A stretch of 64,000 bases of DNA, taken from contig NZ_CP036268.1 in NCBI RefSeq assembly GCF_007744515.1, positions 1,064,529 to 1,128,528 on the forward strand. Direction: 5' to 3'. The stretch comes from Stratiformator vulcanicus (GTDB lineage Bacteria; Planctomycetota; Planctomycetia; Planctomycetales; Planctomycetaceae). Positions 36,967-46,099 of the stretch are shown here, one piece after another (position 1 is the stretch's first letter; each line of letters begins with the position of its first letter). A program made the translations under genes and the position numbers. The notes under the pieces were generated by a model. That model saw only the letters and a list, made by a program, of their open reading frames with translations, ran no database searches and was not told where the DNA came from.

Positions 36967-37257
36967 ATGAAACTGAATCCGCTTGATGATCGTGTCGTTG
37001 TCGAACCGCTCGAAGCCGAAGACGTGACCGCCGGAGGCATCGTGCTGCCCGATTCGGCCAAAGAAAAGCCGCAACGTGGCAAGGTCGTCGCTGTTGGTCC
37101 GGGCAAATTGCTCGATTCCGGCGAGCGTTCTGACATCGGCGTGACGGTCGGCGACGAAGTTCTGTTCGGCAAGTACGGCGGAACCGAAATCGAAGTCGAA
37201 GGCACCGAAGTCAAGATTCTTCGCGAATCAGACATCCTCGCCAAGGTCGTCGCGTAG
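36967..37257 (+). CDS. groES: Co-chaperonin GroES
   Basis: The protein has 96 residues, the standard length. It starts [20 protein letters not shown], then has the mobile loop '[20 protein letters not shown]', 'AVGPGK', '[20 protein letters not shown]' and the C-terminal strand '[13 protein letters not shown]'. It forms the heptameric lid of GroEL. It lies about 100 bases after groEL1 and 120 before groEL2, so one GroES serves two GroEL paralogues at this locus. Confidence 0.97.
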   Translation: MKLNPLDDRVVVEPLEAEDVTAGGIVLPDSAKEKPQRGKVVAVGPGKLLDSGERSDIGVTVGDEVLFGKYGGTEIEVEGTEVKILRESDILAKVVA

Positions 37258-37270
37258 CGGCTGGCGCCGC

Positions 37271-37343
37271 GGTCGATAGTCGAGGGTCGAGAGTCGAATG
37301 GCTCCTCCACATCTCTTAACTATCGACGATCGACTCTCAACTC
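37271..37343. repeat. TCGAGAGTCGAG-type repeat between groES and groEL2
   Basis: TAGTCGAGGGTCGAGAGTCG (within 37271-37301) and the roughly inverted ACTATCGACGATCGACTCTC (within 37319-37343) flank a 17-base centre. It is the same family as the repeats around the four-helix-bundle gene at 21086. Confidence 0.65.
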
Positions 37344-37379
37344 AGCCTCTATCAGCATTCATCTTGGAGCATTTTTTCG

Positions 37380-38996
<1,617 letters not shown>

Positions 38997-39000
38997 ATAA

Positions 39001-39031
39001 GCTGTCAGCTATCGGCTGTTAGCTGTCGGCT
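39001..39031. repeat. AGCTGTCAGC-type repeat after groEL2
   Basis: GCTGTCAGCTATCGGCTGTT followed by AGCTGTCGGC begins 5 bases after the groEL2 stop. An inverted copy ends 12 bases before dnaJ (40408-40440). The two bracket the RAYT/REP region. Confidence 0.65.
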
Positions 39032-39064
39032 ATTAAGGTGACTTTGATCGATTTGCGGCACACG

Positions 39065-39095
39065 GGCCGGCCGGGAAACCGGCCGGCCTTTCTTA
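39065..39095 (+). terminator. Rho-independent terminator after groEL2
   Basis: A 10-bp perfect stem (GGCCGGCCGG/CCGGCCGGCC) with a GAAA tetraloop is followed by TTTCTT. It ends the groEL1-groES-groEL2 transcript, about 70 bases after the stop. Confidence 0.85.
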
Positions 39096-39110
39096 CATCG
39101 AACAAAGAAT

Positions 39111-39236
39111 GGGTGGCTGGGGTCGGCGCTTTCGCCGCCCCCAGTCGAACGCGGAGCACCAGTCCGAATTAGAAAAAATTGGTTTAGCATCACCTATCAA
39201 ACTGGGGGCGGCATCCATGCCGTCCCCAGCCACCCG
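39111..39236. repeat. REP/BIME-like element, copy 1
   Basis: The element is bounded by GGGTGGCTGGGG and CCCCAGCCACCC. It contains two hairpins: CTGGGG(T)CGGCG-CTTT-CGCCGCCCCCAG, and CTGGGGGCGGCAT-CC-ATGCCGTCCCCAG. About 60 bases lie between them. The same 126-base layout recurs at 39615-39740. A half element in inverted orientation lies after the RAYT gene. Confidence 0.85.
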
Positions 39237-39261
39237 CCGTGGTGGAGAGCAAGGAGGGCAA

Positions 39262-39597
39262 ATGATCACTCAAAGTGTCTTTGACGAGGTGATAGACAAT
39301 CACGCGAGCTCAATGGGGGGCGATGTCTCAGTTGAGATTCAGCTCGTCGACGGTAGCGTACTCAATCTAAAGAGGGTGGTGTCCACGGAAGCTGACTACT
39401 TCGTCGCCGAGATTTACCCGGTTGAGGGAATGTCGGAAGAGGCCCTTAAAAGTCGTGAACGTCCGCTTGTAACTGATGATCCTACGAGCGTCGTTTTTGA
39501 TCGAATTATAGTTGCTTATGAATCAATTCGATGGGTTCGGATTTCCGTAAAACGTACAGACTTGTCCACAACGCTGGGCTTTAATTCAAGCCGCTAA
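39262..39597 (+). CDS. Hypothetical protein between two REP elements
   Basis: The protein has 111 residues from ATG 39262, preceded by AAGGAGGG, a strong ribosome site. The frame is open upstream through REP copy 1, but that part is repeat sequence. The N-terminal part reads ITQSVFDEVIDNHASSMGGD, then a beta-rich stretch with 'VEIQLVDGSVLNLKRVV' and 'YFVAEIYPVEG', suggesting a small mixed alpha/beta cytoplasmic protein. No family is recognised. It may be cargo of the REP-bounded unit (REP-gene-REP) or an older gene into which the REPs were placed. Confidence 0.6.
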   Translation: MITQSVFDEVIDNHASSMGGDVSVEIQLVDGSVLNLKRVVSTEADYFVAEIYPVEGMSEEALKSRERPLVTDDPTSVVFDRIIVAYESIRWVRISVKRTDLSTTLGFNSSR

Positions 39598-39614
39598 ATT
39601 GCGATTGTTACGAG

Positions 39615-39740
39615 GGGTGGCTGGGGACGGCGCTTTCGCCGCCCCCAGTCGAGCGCGGAGCACGAGTCCGAACTTGAGTAAAATCATTTAGAACCAATCT
39701 GCAAAACTGGGGGCGGCATCCATGCCGTCTCCAGCCACCC
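39615..39740. repeat. REP/BIME-like element, copy 2
   Basis: This has the same boundaries and two-hairpin layout as copy 1 (39111-39236), with a few substitutions. The RAYT ATG lies 7 bases after its end, the arrangement expected for a RAYT with its cognate REP. Confidence 0.85.
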
Positions 39741-39747
39741 GCATAGA

Positions 39748-40305
39748 ATGAAGCGGCGTCATCGGAGGAACTACAATGAACCGGGGCATGCCCATGAACT
39801 AACATTTTCGTGCTTCCGGGGACTGCCACTGCTCGCGAAAGATCGAGCGCGACAGTGGCTTGCCGAATCCATTGACGAGGCCCGGCAGAAACACGACTTC
39901 GATCTTTGGGCGTACGTGTTCATGCCGGAGCACGTGCATCTCATCATTCATCCACGAAATGACGAGTACGATATTGCGGTCATCCGCCGGACTATCAAGT
40001 CGCCGGTCGCCCGAAAGGCGATCGATTACCTCGAACAGACAAAGTCGCCGTTCCTCCGGCGACTGACTCGAAAACGGGGTGTAAAGTCTGAACGATGTTT
40101 CTGGCAGTCGGGCGGCGGATACGATCGAAACATTACAGAGGCGAAAGCGCTGGAGAAAATGATCGACTACATTCATCTGAATCCAGTACGACGCGAACTG
40201 TGCCTACTTGCGACGGATTGGGAATGGTCGAGCGTGAACTTCCATGTGCATGGCACGCAAGGACAACTCAAAGTCGATTCCATCCCCCCAGACTGGACCG
40301 CATGA
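39748..40305 (+). CDS. REP-associated tyrosine transposase (RAYT, Y1_Tnp/HUH)
   Basis: The protein has 185 residues. The HUH motif is 'YVFMPEHVHLIIHPR' (His-Val-His). The single catalytic tyrosine is in the downstream helix 'KMIDYIHLNPVRRELC'. An early 'HELTFSCFRGLPLL' and the C-terminal 'WEWSSVNFHV' match IS200-like RAYTs. RAYTs cut and join single-stranded REP hairpins and are thought to spread REPs. REP copies lie directly upstream and, inverted, about 45 bases downstream, so this looks like an intact RAYT/REP unit. No ribosome site is obvious. Confidence 0.92.
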   Translation: MKRRHRRNYNEPGHAHELTFSCFRGLPLLAKDRARQWLAESIDEARQKHDFDLWAYVFMPEHVHLIIHPRNDEYDIAVIRRTIKSPVARKAIDYLEQTKSPFLRRLTRKRGVKSERCFWQSGGGYDRNITEAKALEKMIDYIHLNPVRRELCLLATDWEWSSVNFHVHGTQGQLKVDSIPPDWTA

Positions 40306-40321
40306 GGTCTATCAGAATGGG

Positions 40322-40337
40322 ATTGTTCCGGAACAAT
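40322..40337. repeat. Perfect 16-bp palindrome after the RAYT gene
   Basis: ATTGTTCCGGAACAAT lies 17 bases after the RAYT stop. There is no loop, so as RNA it would fold poorly. As DNA it looks like a dimeric-protein binding site. Confidence 0.5.
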
Positions 40338-40349
40338 TCTGACTGAACC

Positions 40350-40392
40350 CCGCGCTCGCTGGGGGCGGCGAAAGCGCCGTCCCCAGCCACCC
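40350..40392 (-). repeat. REP element, half copy in inverted orientation
   Basis: This is the reverse complement of the left hairpin half of the 39111/39615 elements, ending CCCCAGCCACCC. Together with copy 2 it flanks the RAYT gene in opposite orientations. Confidence 0.8.
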
Positions 40393-40407
40393 AAACTAAT
40401 TTCCAAA

Positions 40408-40440
40408 AGCTGATAGCTGACAGCCAACCGCTGGCAGCTC
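40408..40440. repeat. AGCTGTCAGC-type repeat before dnaJ (inverted)
   Basis: AGCTGATAGCTGACAGCC followed by CTGGCAGCTC is the inverted counterpart of the repeat at 39001-39031, leaving only 12 bases before the dnaJ ATG. Confidence 0.65.
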
Positions 40441-40452
40441 TTTAAAAAAATG

Positions 40453-41589
40453 ATGGCGACAGATAAACGTGACTATTACGAAGTGCTCGGCGTCTCGAAA
40501 TCGGCGACGGTCGTCGAGATTAAGAAGTCGTATAAGAAGCTCGCGCTGAAGTTCCATCCCGACCGCAATCCGGGGGATGAAGAAGCCGTCGTGCAGTTTA
40601 AAGAGGCCGCCGAGGCGTTTGAGGTCCTCGCCGACGAGGACAAGCGCGCCCGTTACGACCGGTTCGGACATGAGGGTCTGCGAGGAGCCGGCGGAGGCGG
40701 CTTTCAGGACGTCGACGATATCTTCGGTGCGTTCGGCGACCTGTTTGAGAGCTTCGGTTTCGGCGGCGGGCGGCGCGGCACGCGCGTACGGCGGGGTCAA
40801 TCGTTAAGAGCTCAGGTCACGATCGACCTGTTGGAAGCAGCCGGGGGCGTCGAGCGCGACCTCGAAATTCGCCGCTCCAAACTATGCGGCACCTGTGATG
40901 GCAGCGGAGCCAAACCCGGTTCGCAGCCGGAAACCTGCTCTTATTGCGGCGGGGCCGGTCAGGTCGTGCAGTCGCAGGGCTTCTTCCGGATGCAGACGAC
41001 CTGCCCCGGTTGCCGCGGCGAGGGGAGGATCGTCCGCGACAAATGCCAGGCGTGCGGCGGAGCGGGGTTCGAGAGGGAAAAGGTCACGCTGAACGTGAAG
41101 ATTCCCGGCGGCGTCGACAACGGAATGCAACTTTGCCTGAGGGGCGAAGGCGATCCCGGTCCGCAGGGCGGGCCGCGCGGCGATTTGTACGTCGACATCC
41201 GGGTGAAAGAGCATCCGTTGTTTCAGCGGGAAGGTCAGCACCTGACCTGTCAGCTGCCGATCACCTACACGCAGGCGGCGCTCGGCACGGAGATTGACAT
41301 TCCGACGATCAGCGGCAAGCAGTCGCTCAAAATTCCGGCCGGGACGCAGCCTGATGAAACCTTTCGCATTCGTGGCGAAGGGATGCCCGATCCGCACGGC
41401 GGACCCAAGGGTGACCTGTACGTGCACCTGAAATTAGAAGTCCCGAAGAAACTCGATGCGACGCAGGAGAAACTGCTTCGCGAGTTGGCCGAGACCGAAC
41501 AATCGAACGTCAGCGCCCACCGTAAAAGTTTCTTCGAAAGCCTTTACGATTACTTTGCCGGGCACGAAGAAGAAGAGGAAGAGAAATAA
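40453..41589 (+). CDS. dnaJ: Chaperone protein DnaJ
   Basis: The protein has 378 residues from the second of two adjacent ATGs (40450/40453); no ribosome site is clear because a repeat ends directly upstream. It is a type I DnaJ. The J domain (2-70) has '[10 protein letters not shown]' with the HPD motif, followed by a Gly/Phe region. The zinc domain has four CxxCxGxG units ([32 protein letters not shown]), followed by the two beta-barrel client-binding domains. The C terminus is acidic. It stimulates DnaK ATPase and delivers clients; dnaK is not in this window. It is followed by a long palindrome and grpE. Confidence 0.96.
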   Translation: MATDKRDYYEVLGVSKSATVVEIKKSYKKLALKFHPDRNPGDEEAVVQFKEAAEAFEVLADEDKRARYDRFGHEGLRGAGGGGFQDVDDIFGAFGDLFESFGFGGGRRGTRVRRGQSLRAQVTIDLLEAAGGVERDLEIRRSKLCGTCDGSGAKPGSQPETCSYCGGAGQVVQSQGFFRMQTTCPGCRGEGRIVRDKCQACGGAGFEREKVTLNVKIPGGVDNGMQLCLRGEGDPGPQGGPRGDLYVDIRVKEHPLFQREGQHLTCQLPITYTQAALGTEIDIPTISGKQSLKIPAGTQPDETFRIRGEGMPDPHGGPKGDLYVHLKLEVPKKLDATQEKLLRELAETEQSNVSAHRKSFFESLYDYFAGHEEEEEEK

Positions 41590-41592
41590 TAT

Positions 41593-41669
41593 AAGCCGCG
41601 CACGTAGTAAGCGGATCGTGTTTCAGGTCACGTTAAGCTGACTTCATCCGCTTACTTCGTGCGCGGCTT
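41593..41669. repeat. Long palindromic repeat, copy 2
   Basis: Arms 41593-41616 and 41646-41669 are 24 bases each with one mismatch, and share the core CCGCTTACTTCGTGCGCGGC with the element at 9879-9954. The spacer differs. It occupies the dnaJ-grpE gap. Confidence 0.85.
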
Positions 41670-41700
41670 GTTGCAAGCATTAATTATGTTGGATGTAATC

Positions 41701-42291
41701 ATGCCCGATAACGAAGAATTAAGACCCGAAAACCAGCAGCGGCCCGATGAAATGAAGGCCGAGGTCGTCAGCGATTCTGCCGCCGATTCCGAAGCCGGCT
41801 CGCCGGAAGAGGACGGTAGTCGCATGGGACTCGAAGACCAGCTCGAAGCCGCCCGTGCGGAGCGCGATGAAGCGAAGGATAAGTACGTTCGCGCCCATGC
41901 GGAATTCGACAATTTTCGCAAGCGGATCGAGCGGGAACGGGCTGACGAATATAAATATCGCTCGCTCGGCGTCGCCCGTGATGTGTTACCAGCCTTGGAC
42001 AACTTGCGACGGGCACTGGAGGCGGCGGAGAAGACCGGCAATGTCGAAGAGTTGGTGCAGGGGGTCGAAATGGTGTCGCGGCAATTTGAAGATGCACTCA
42101 AACTGCACGGCATCGAGCGAATTGCCGCCGAGGGCCGAAAGTTCGATCCCAATTTGCACGAAGCGCTCACCCAGGTGCCGTCGCCCGATCACGAGCCGAT
42201 GACCGTCCTGCAGGAAGTCGAACCCGGTTATAAACTTCACGATCGCGTGATCCGCCCCAGCAAAGTCGTGGTCGTCGCGAATCCCTCATAA
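41701..42291 (+). CDS. grpE: Nucleotide exchange factor GrpE
   Basis: The protein has 196 residues from ATG 41701, chosen for GGAT eight bases upstream; an ATG five codons earlier and a GTG inside the palindrome are less likely. A disordered acidic N terminus of about 45 residues precedes the long GrpE coiled coil ('KDKYVRAHAEFDNFRKRIER'). The C-terminal beta domain has 'GIERIAAEGRKFDPNLHEAL' and 'GYKLHDRVIRPSKVVV'. It releases ADP from DnaK, partnering with DnaJ just upstream. Confidence 0.95.
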   Translation: MPDNEELRPENQQRPDEMKAEVVSDSAADSEAGSPEEDGSRMGLEDQLEAARAERDEAKDKYVRAHAEFDNFRKRIERERADEYKYRSLGVARDVLPALDNLRRALEAAEKTGNVEELVQGVEMVSRQFEDALKLHGIERIAAEGRKFDPNLHEALTQVPSPDHEPMTVLQEVEPGYKLHDRVIRPSKVVVVANPS

Positions 42292-42293
42292 GG

Positions 42294-42365
42294 GTCGAGT
42301 GTCAAGGGACGAGAGTCGACAGCCACTCTCGCTCTGCTCTTGCTCTGGACTCTGGACCCATAGCC
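42294..42365. repeat. TCGAGAGTCGAG-type repeat between grpE and the FmdB-like gene
   Basis: GGTCGAGTGTCAAGGGACGA then GAGTCGAC, and the inverted-type CTCTGGACTCTGGACCC plus CCCTGGACTC, make up most of this gap. It is the same family as at 21052, 21469 and 37271. Confidence 0.6.
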
Positions 42366-42378
42366 CTGGACTCAATCC

Positions 42379-42675
42379 ATGCCGACTTACGATTATCGCT
42401 GCAAAGCTTGCGAGCACGAATGGGAGCTCTTTCAGAGCATTAAGGCCAACCCGATCCGGAAGTGTCCGGAATGCGGCAAGCTGAAAGCCGAGCGGGTCAT
42501 TGGCACCGGCGGGGGGATCATCTTCAAGGGGTCGGGCTTTTATAAGACCGATTACCGCAGCGACTCTTACAAGAACGCGGCCAAGGCCGACAAGCCGGCA
42601 AGTGAGTCGAAATCGGAATCCAAAGGCGATTCCGGCAAGAAGAACTCCTCCGGGTCAAAGAACTCGTCCGATTGA
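42379..42675 (+). CDS. FmdB family zinc-ribbon protein
   Basis: The protein has 98 residues. The N-terminal zinc ribbon is 'MPTYDYRCKACEHEWELFQS' with a second pair 'CPECGKL' (CxxC...CxxC). 'GGIIFKGSGFYKTDYRS' follows, the standard FmdB extension. The last 35 residues are a Lys/Ser-rich low-complexity tail. FmdB-type proteins are small cytoplasmic proteins of unclear function, often next to chaperone or translation genes. It is likely the third gene of the dnaJ-grpE unit. Confidence 0.92.
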   Translation: MPTYDYRCKACEHEWELFQSIKANPIRKCPECGKLKAERVIGTGGGIIFKGSGFYKTDYRSDSYKNAAKADKPASESKSESKGDSGKKNSSGSKNSSD

Positions 42676-42738
42676 TTTTCAAAATTTCGAGTTTGACAGT
42701 ACGCGTCGCCTTACTACGATCTGGGCGTCCTGAATCGA

Positions 42739-42993
42739 ATGACGCGGTGCCAAATGATCCGCCCCCAGACCTGTCCGATTTGTAAAACCGAGCTTCCGCC
42801 CGAGGCGGCGACGCGCTCGAAATGGTTCCCCTTCTGCGGCGAACGGTGCCGCAACGTTGATCTCGCGCGGTGGTCTGACGGACGCTATGCGATCGTTGAC
42901 GACCTTTCGCCCGATCAGATTGTCGACGAACTGGAGAAGCAGGGCATCGATGTCGAGGATTTGCTCGACGATGAAAACCTCACCGATTTTTAG
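42739..42993 (+). CDS. yacG: DNA gyrase inhibitor YacG
   Basis: The protein has 84 residues (an in-frame ATG five codons in is an alternative start). The zinc site is 'CPICKTELPP' plus 'FPFCGERCRNVDLARW', giving CxxC...CxxxC. The C-terminal acidic helix 'QGIDVEDLLDDENLTDF' is typical. YacG binds the GyrB C-terminal domain and blocks DNA binding. It is the last plus-strand gene before a terminator and the convergent secreted protein. Confidence 0.9.
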   Translation: MTRCQMIRPQTCPICKTELPPEAATRSKWFPFCGERCRNVDLARWSDGRYAIVDDLSPDQIVDELEKQGIDVEDLLDDENLTDF

Positions 42994-43048
42994 ACGATAG
43001 ACTTCTGAACGTAATGCGGTCCGGCGGCGACCAGTTCAATACATCGCA

Positions 43049-43085
43049 TTAAAAAAAGCCGGTCGGATCGTTAATCCAACCGGCT
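43049..43085 (-). terminator. Terminator of the 43116-44084 gene
   Basis: On the minus strand, AGCCGGTTGGAT/ATCCGACCGGCT forms a 12-bp stem (one G-T type mismatch) with a short loop, followed by TTTTTTT. It may also slow plus-strand transcription from yacG. Confidence 0.8.
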
Positions 43086-43115
43086 CTCATCAACTCACGA
43101 TCTCAATGGTTTTGT

Positions 43116-44084
43116 TTAGTCGACCAAATCATCGAGTCCGTTGCGGCGAGCGGCTTCGTCGACGATCTCATCGACAGCCTCAGCCGAGTTCTCAAGTTCG
43201 GCATCCCGACCCGCTCGATTGGGCGGGGTCACGGGACGAAGAGTTTCGCGGCGGTTGGGAGCGTCCGATGAGACGGTTCCTCGACGATCATCGTTATTGT
43301 CCGCTGATTGCTGCTGATCGGCTTTTCGGTCGGCTCGCATCGCATCCATAATGCGACGGGCCAATTTGTTATCGCCCGCACGCAGCATGTGAAACAGAGC
43401 GATGTCCAAGTGGGACTGAGCCATCGAAGCGTGTTCGCGGCGCGTCATCGGTGCCGCATTGCGTTCGACCTCTTCTGGTCCTAATCGTTCTTCGTAGTCG
43501 GCCGCGTATTGATTGCGGTCAATCATATTCGGCAACAGGTAGCGGTCATCCAATCGGCTACCGGCACGATTCGATAGATAGCTGCGACGCAGGGCGTCTT
43601 CAGTGGCTGTCAGATCGTCGCCGAGGGGACCGACGGGATCGATGAGTTCGTCGCGCACGCCGTCCAAGTCGTCGCCATCGTATCCTGCGACCGGATCGAT
43701 CGGGTCGCTGTCATACTCGGCTCGACCGTCAAAGGCACCGCCGACGCGTCGGCGAGCATCGTTCCGGTCGAGCAAGCCGTCACGATCAAGCGGCTCGATG
43801 TCGAGTTCGGCGTCGGGATAAGGTCCGACATCGTCATTCAAATCGACATCGCCTTCGTCATCCCGATCGATCGGAGCCTTGTCGGCGAGAGCTCGCTGGT
43901 CGACTCGATCCTGTAATTCAACAGTCTCGAAGTTGCGGGCATCGTCCGGCGAGACAGGTTCTGGCGTGTTTCGCAGTGGCGTTTCGTCGCTCGTCGCGCC
44001 GCCGATGTAAGTTTGAGCCGTCGCAGTCGTCAGCCCGAGCGACAACATTGCGACACTGGTGAGAAATACGCGTGGCAGATTCAT
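43116..44084 (-). CDS. Secreted acidic protein, Asp/Arg-rich
   Basis: The protein has 322 residues from ATG 44084, with GAGG nine bases upstream (the frame opens at 44141). A signal peptide (NLPRVFLTSVAMLSLGLTTA) is cleaved near TAQT. The mature protein is very rich in Asp and Arg ('DRDDEGDVDLNDDVGPYPDA', 'PLDRDGLLDRNDARRRVGG'). It has a more helical C-terminal part around 'HASMAQSHLDIALFHMLRAG', and is probably largely disordered. It could bind divalent ions or act as a periplasmic linker, but no family is recognised. It is a monocistronic gene with its own terminator. Confidence 0.65.
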   Translation of the reverse strand: MNLPRVFLTSVAMLSLGLTTATAQTYIGGATSDETPLRNTPEPVSPDDARNFETVELQDRVDQRALADKAPIDRDDEGDVDLNDDVGPYPDAELDIEPLDRDGLLDRNDARRRVGGAFDGRAEYDSDPIDPVAGYDGDDLDGVRDELIDPVGPLGDDLTATEDALRRSYLSNRAGSRLDDRYLLPNMIDRNQYAADYEERLGPEEVERNAAPMTRREHASMAQSHLDIALFHMLRAGDNKLARRIMDAMRADRKADQQQSADNNDDRRGTVSSDAPNRRETLRPVTPPNRAGRDAELENSAEAVDEIVDEAARRNGLDDLVD

Positions 44085-44375
44085 GGTCGTTTTTCCTCGA
44101 AAATTCTGTGACTCCTCAAGATGATGCAAATGAATTGCCACTCTTCGCTGCTTTACGGTTCAAGACGTAAGTCACTCAGAGAATTGGATTTGTAGCCGCG
44201 CGGCGGATGGGACATTTCGTGAATGCGACTCAATCGCCGAATCACGCTCGAGAATTGATGTCGGGGTTGTTCGCCGAAGAGCCACTGCGGTCGATCGCAG
44301 GTCGGCCCGGCGTCGCAAATTGGGCGGAGTTTGCCGTTTGGGTAAATCGTTCGAACGCCGGTGCGTCTGAGACGG

Positions 44376-44828
44376 CTATCCCGCGGTCGACCAGAGTGCG
44401 ATTTGCCGACCCGCTGCCACGGCGGCGAGACCCAAGAGCAGATTCAGCGCGACGTTCAAAGCCGCGAGGTCCCATCGCTTGAAATCGGTGACGTATTCCA
44501 ACGTCTCGTAGCCGAAGGTGGAAAACGTCGTCAGCGAACCGAGCCCGCCGGTTACCAGCAGGAGCTTTAACTCGGGCGACAATTGCGACCGCATTGCCAG
44601 CGTTCCGAGATAGCCGATCAGCAGGCAGCCGACCACGTTGACGAGCAAAGTCCCCAGTGGCGCGTAGTCCGGGAACAACCGGCGAGCCCACAGTGAGACG
44701 AGAAATCGCGCGATCGCCCCGACAGCACCGCCAAAACCAACGGCGAGGAGCGCGAGAGGAAAATTCTGAGGCAAGGGACAGCTCGGCAACGGAACAATTG
44801 GCGGGCGGATCAGTCGGCGATCTTCCAC
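44376..44828 (-). CDS. crcB: Fluoride efflux channel CrcB
   Basis: The protein has 150 residues, with a start that overlaps the end of the upstream PQQ-like gene by 19 bases. It has four hydrophobic helices and the Fluc signatures: '[20 protein letters not shown]', '[20 protein letters not shown]' and '[16 protein letters not shown]' with the phenylalanine and threonine residues that line the fluoride path. The first 25 residues are an unusual Pro-rich extension, so an internal start is possible. It exports fluoride as a dual-topology dimer. No fluoride riboswitch was recognised. Confidence 0.9.
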   Translation of the reverse strand: MEDRRLIRPPIVPLPSCPLPQNFPLALLAVGFGGAVGAIARFLVSLWARRLFPDYAPLGTLLVNVVGCLLIGYLGTLAMRSQLSPELKLLLVTGGLGSLTTFSTFGYETLEYVTDFKRWDLAALNVALNLLLGLAAVAAGRQIALWSTAG

Positions 44829-46057
44829 AGCGTTGAATCGGTGCGGAAGTAGATCGCATCGTCACCGAGCGCGGGCGAACTGTGGATGTTCTCGCCGAGA
44901 TCGTTTTCGGCGACGATCTCGCCCTTCGACCCGCTCAGGTCAACGACGCGCACCACACCGTCCTTCCCGGGGATATAGAGCCGATCGGAAGCGACGACGG
45001 GCGTTCCCCAAGCCGAAGACCCGGCGCGAATCTGCCATTCCACTTTGCCGGTCTCCAGATTGCCGCACGTCAATACGCCGGAGCGGTTGATGATGTAGAC
45101 GCGATCTTTGTAGACGACGGGACTCATCGTCGAGGGAGAGAGTTTCGAGCTTTGCCACAATTCTGAGACCGAGCGGTGGTCGGGGGCGAGCCGGTAGGCC
45201 GTCAGCCCCGACTGCGGCAAGATCACGACATCTTCGACCAGCGCTGCCGAGGAGATCGAAGACGCACCGCTGTCGAGAGACCAGACGGTCGTTCCGGTCT
45301 TCGGCTCGATCGCGTCGACCCGGTCTCCTGATTGAAGAATGACAAGCTCCGGCGTCTGTGCTGTTCCGGGAATAACCAGGGGGGACGACCAGTTTGCTTT
45401 TCGGGGCCGATCAATCTTCCACCGCGTCGTGCCATCCGTCGGGTCGACACCGACCGCAAAAGACTCGGCATCGTTCTCCACTTGGGCGATGAGCACGCCG
45501 TCCGACAATACGGGAGAAGAAGACATCCCGAGGCTGTTGCTCGCATTCGGGAAGTCATAGGTGAGGCCGCGATACCACAGCAGATTGCCGTCGAGGTCGA
45601 GACCGATCAAATCGTTGCTGGAATAGAACGCGAAAATGCGTTCTCCGTCGGTGACGGGCGTCGGTGTGGCAACCCGCATTTCCCGGTGCGTCGTCGTGCG
45701 GCCGGTCGCCCAAAATTGACGGTGCCAGCGCTCTTCTCCCGTTGAGCGATCGAACGCGACGACGTGCAGGCGGTCGTTGCCGTATCCGCTGTTGCCGGTC
45801 ACGACGACCAAGTCTTTGGTCACGATCGGACCGGAGAAGCCTTCTCCCGGCAACTTTGCTTTCCACGCGACTCCCGATTCGTCCGACCATTCGATCGGCG
45901 GGCTGGCGTCGCTGCTCGACGGCGCGGTTTTACCGCCACGAAACCCGCTCCACTCGGTCGCGAGCGCTGTCGACAATCCGATGCAGAGAATTGATGCTAT
46001 GACTGCGCCACTGCTTAGGCCGCGGCTGTTCATCAGGACGTGAGGTTGCTTGCCCAT
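44810..46057 (-). CDS. PQQ-like beta-propeller repeat protein, secreted
   Basis: The protein has 415 residues (or 407 from the ATG at 46033) with an N-terminal signal peptide ([18 protein letters not shown]). The body is a series of propeller blades with the PQQ-like pattern: '[11 protein letters not shown]', '[16 protein letters not shown]', '[11 protein letters not shown]', '[12 protein letters not shown]' and '[20 protein letters not shown]'. Such YncE/BamB-like proteins in planctomycetes are secreted and of unknown function, and no cofactor-binding residues are clear. crcB overlaps its end, and a HEAT/sleeve-type protein is encoded 42 bases upstream. Confidence 0.88.
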   Translation of the reverse strand: MGKQPHVLMNSRGLSSGAVIASILCIGLSTALATEWSGFRGGKTAPSSSDASPPIEWSDESGVAWKAKLPGEGFSGPIVTKDLVVVTGNSGYGNDRLHVVAFDRSTGEERWHRQFWATGRTTTHREMRVATPTPVTDGERIFAFYSSNDLIGLDLDGNLLWYRGLTYDFPNASNSLGMSSSPVLSDGVLIAQVENDAESFAVGVDPTDGTTRWKIDRPRKANWSSPLVIPGTAQTPELVILQSGDRVDAIEPKTGTTVWSLDSGASSISSAALVEDVVILPQSGLTAYRLAPDHRSVSELWQSSKLSPSTMSPVVYKDRVYIINRSGVLTCGNLETGKVEWQIRAGSSAWGTPVVASDRLYIPGKDGVVRVVDLSGSKGEIVAENDLGENIHSSPALGDDAIYFRTDSTLWKIAD

Positions 46058-46099
46058 CGACGGAATCTCATATCGTAGGAAATTGTTCTATCGACTGGC

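Noticed and set aside
39001-40440. CRISPR array or IS element with terminal repeats
   Set aside because: The repeats are few, hairpin-forming and differently spaced. The only transposase is a single-tyrosine RAYT, which does not use IS-type terminal inverted repeats.
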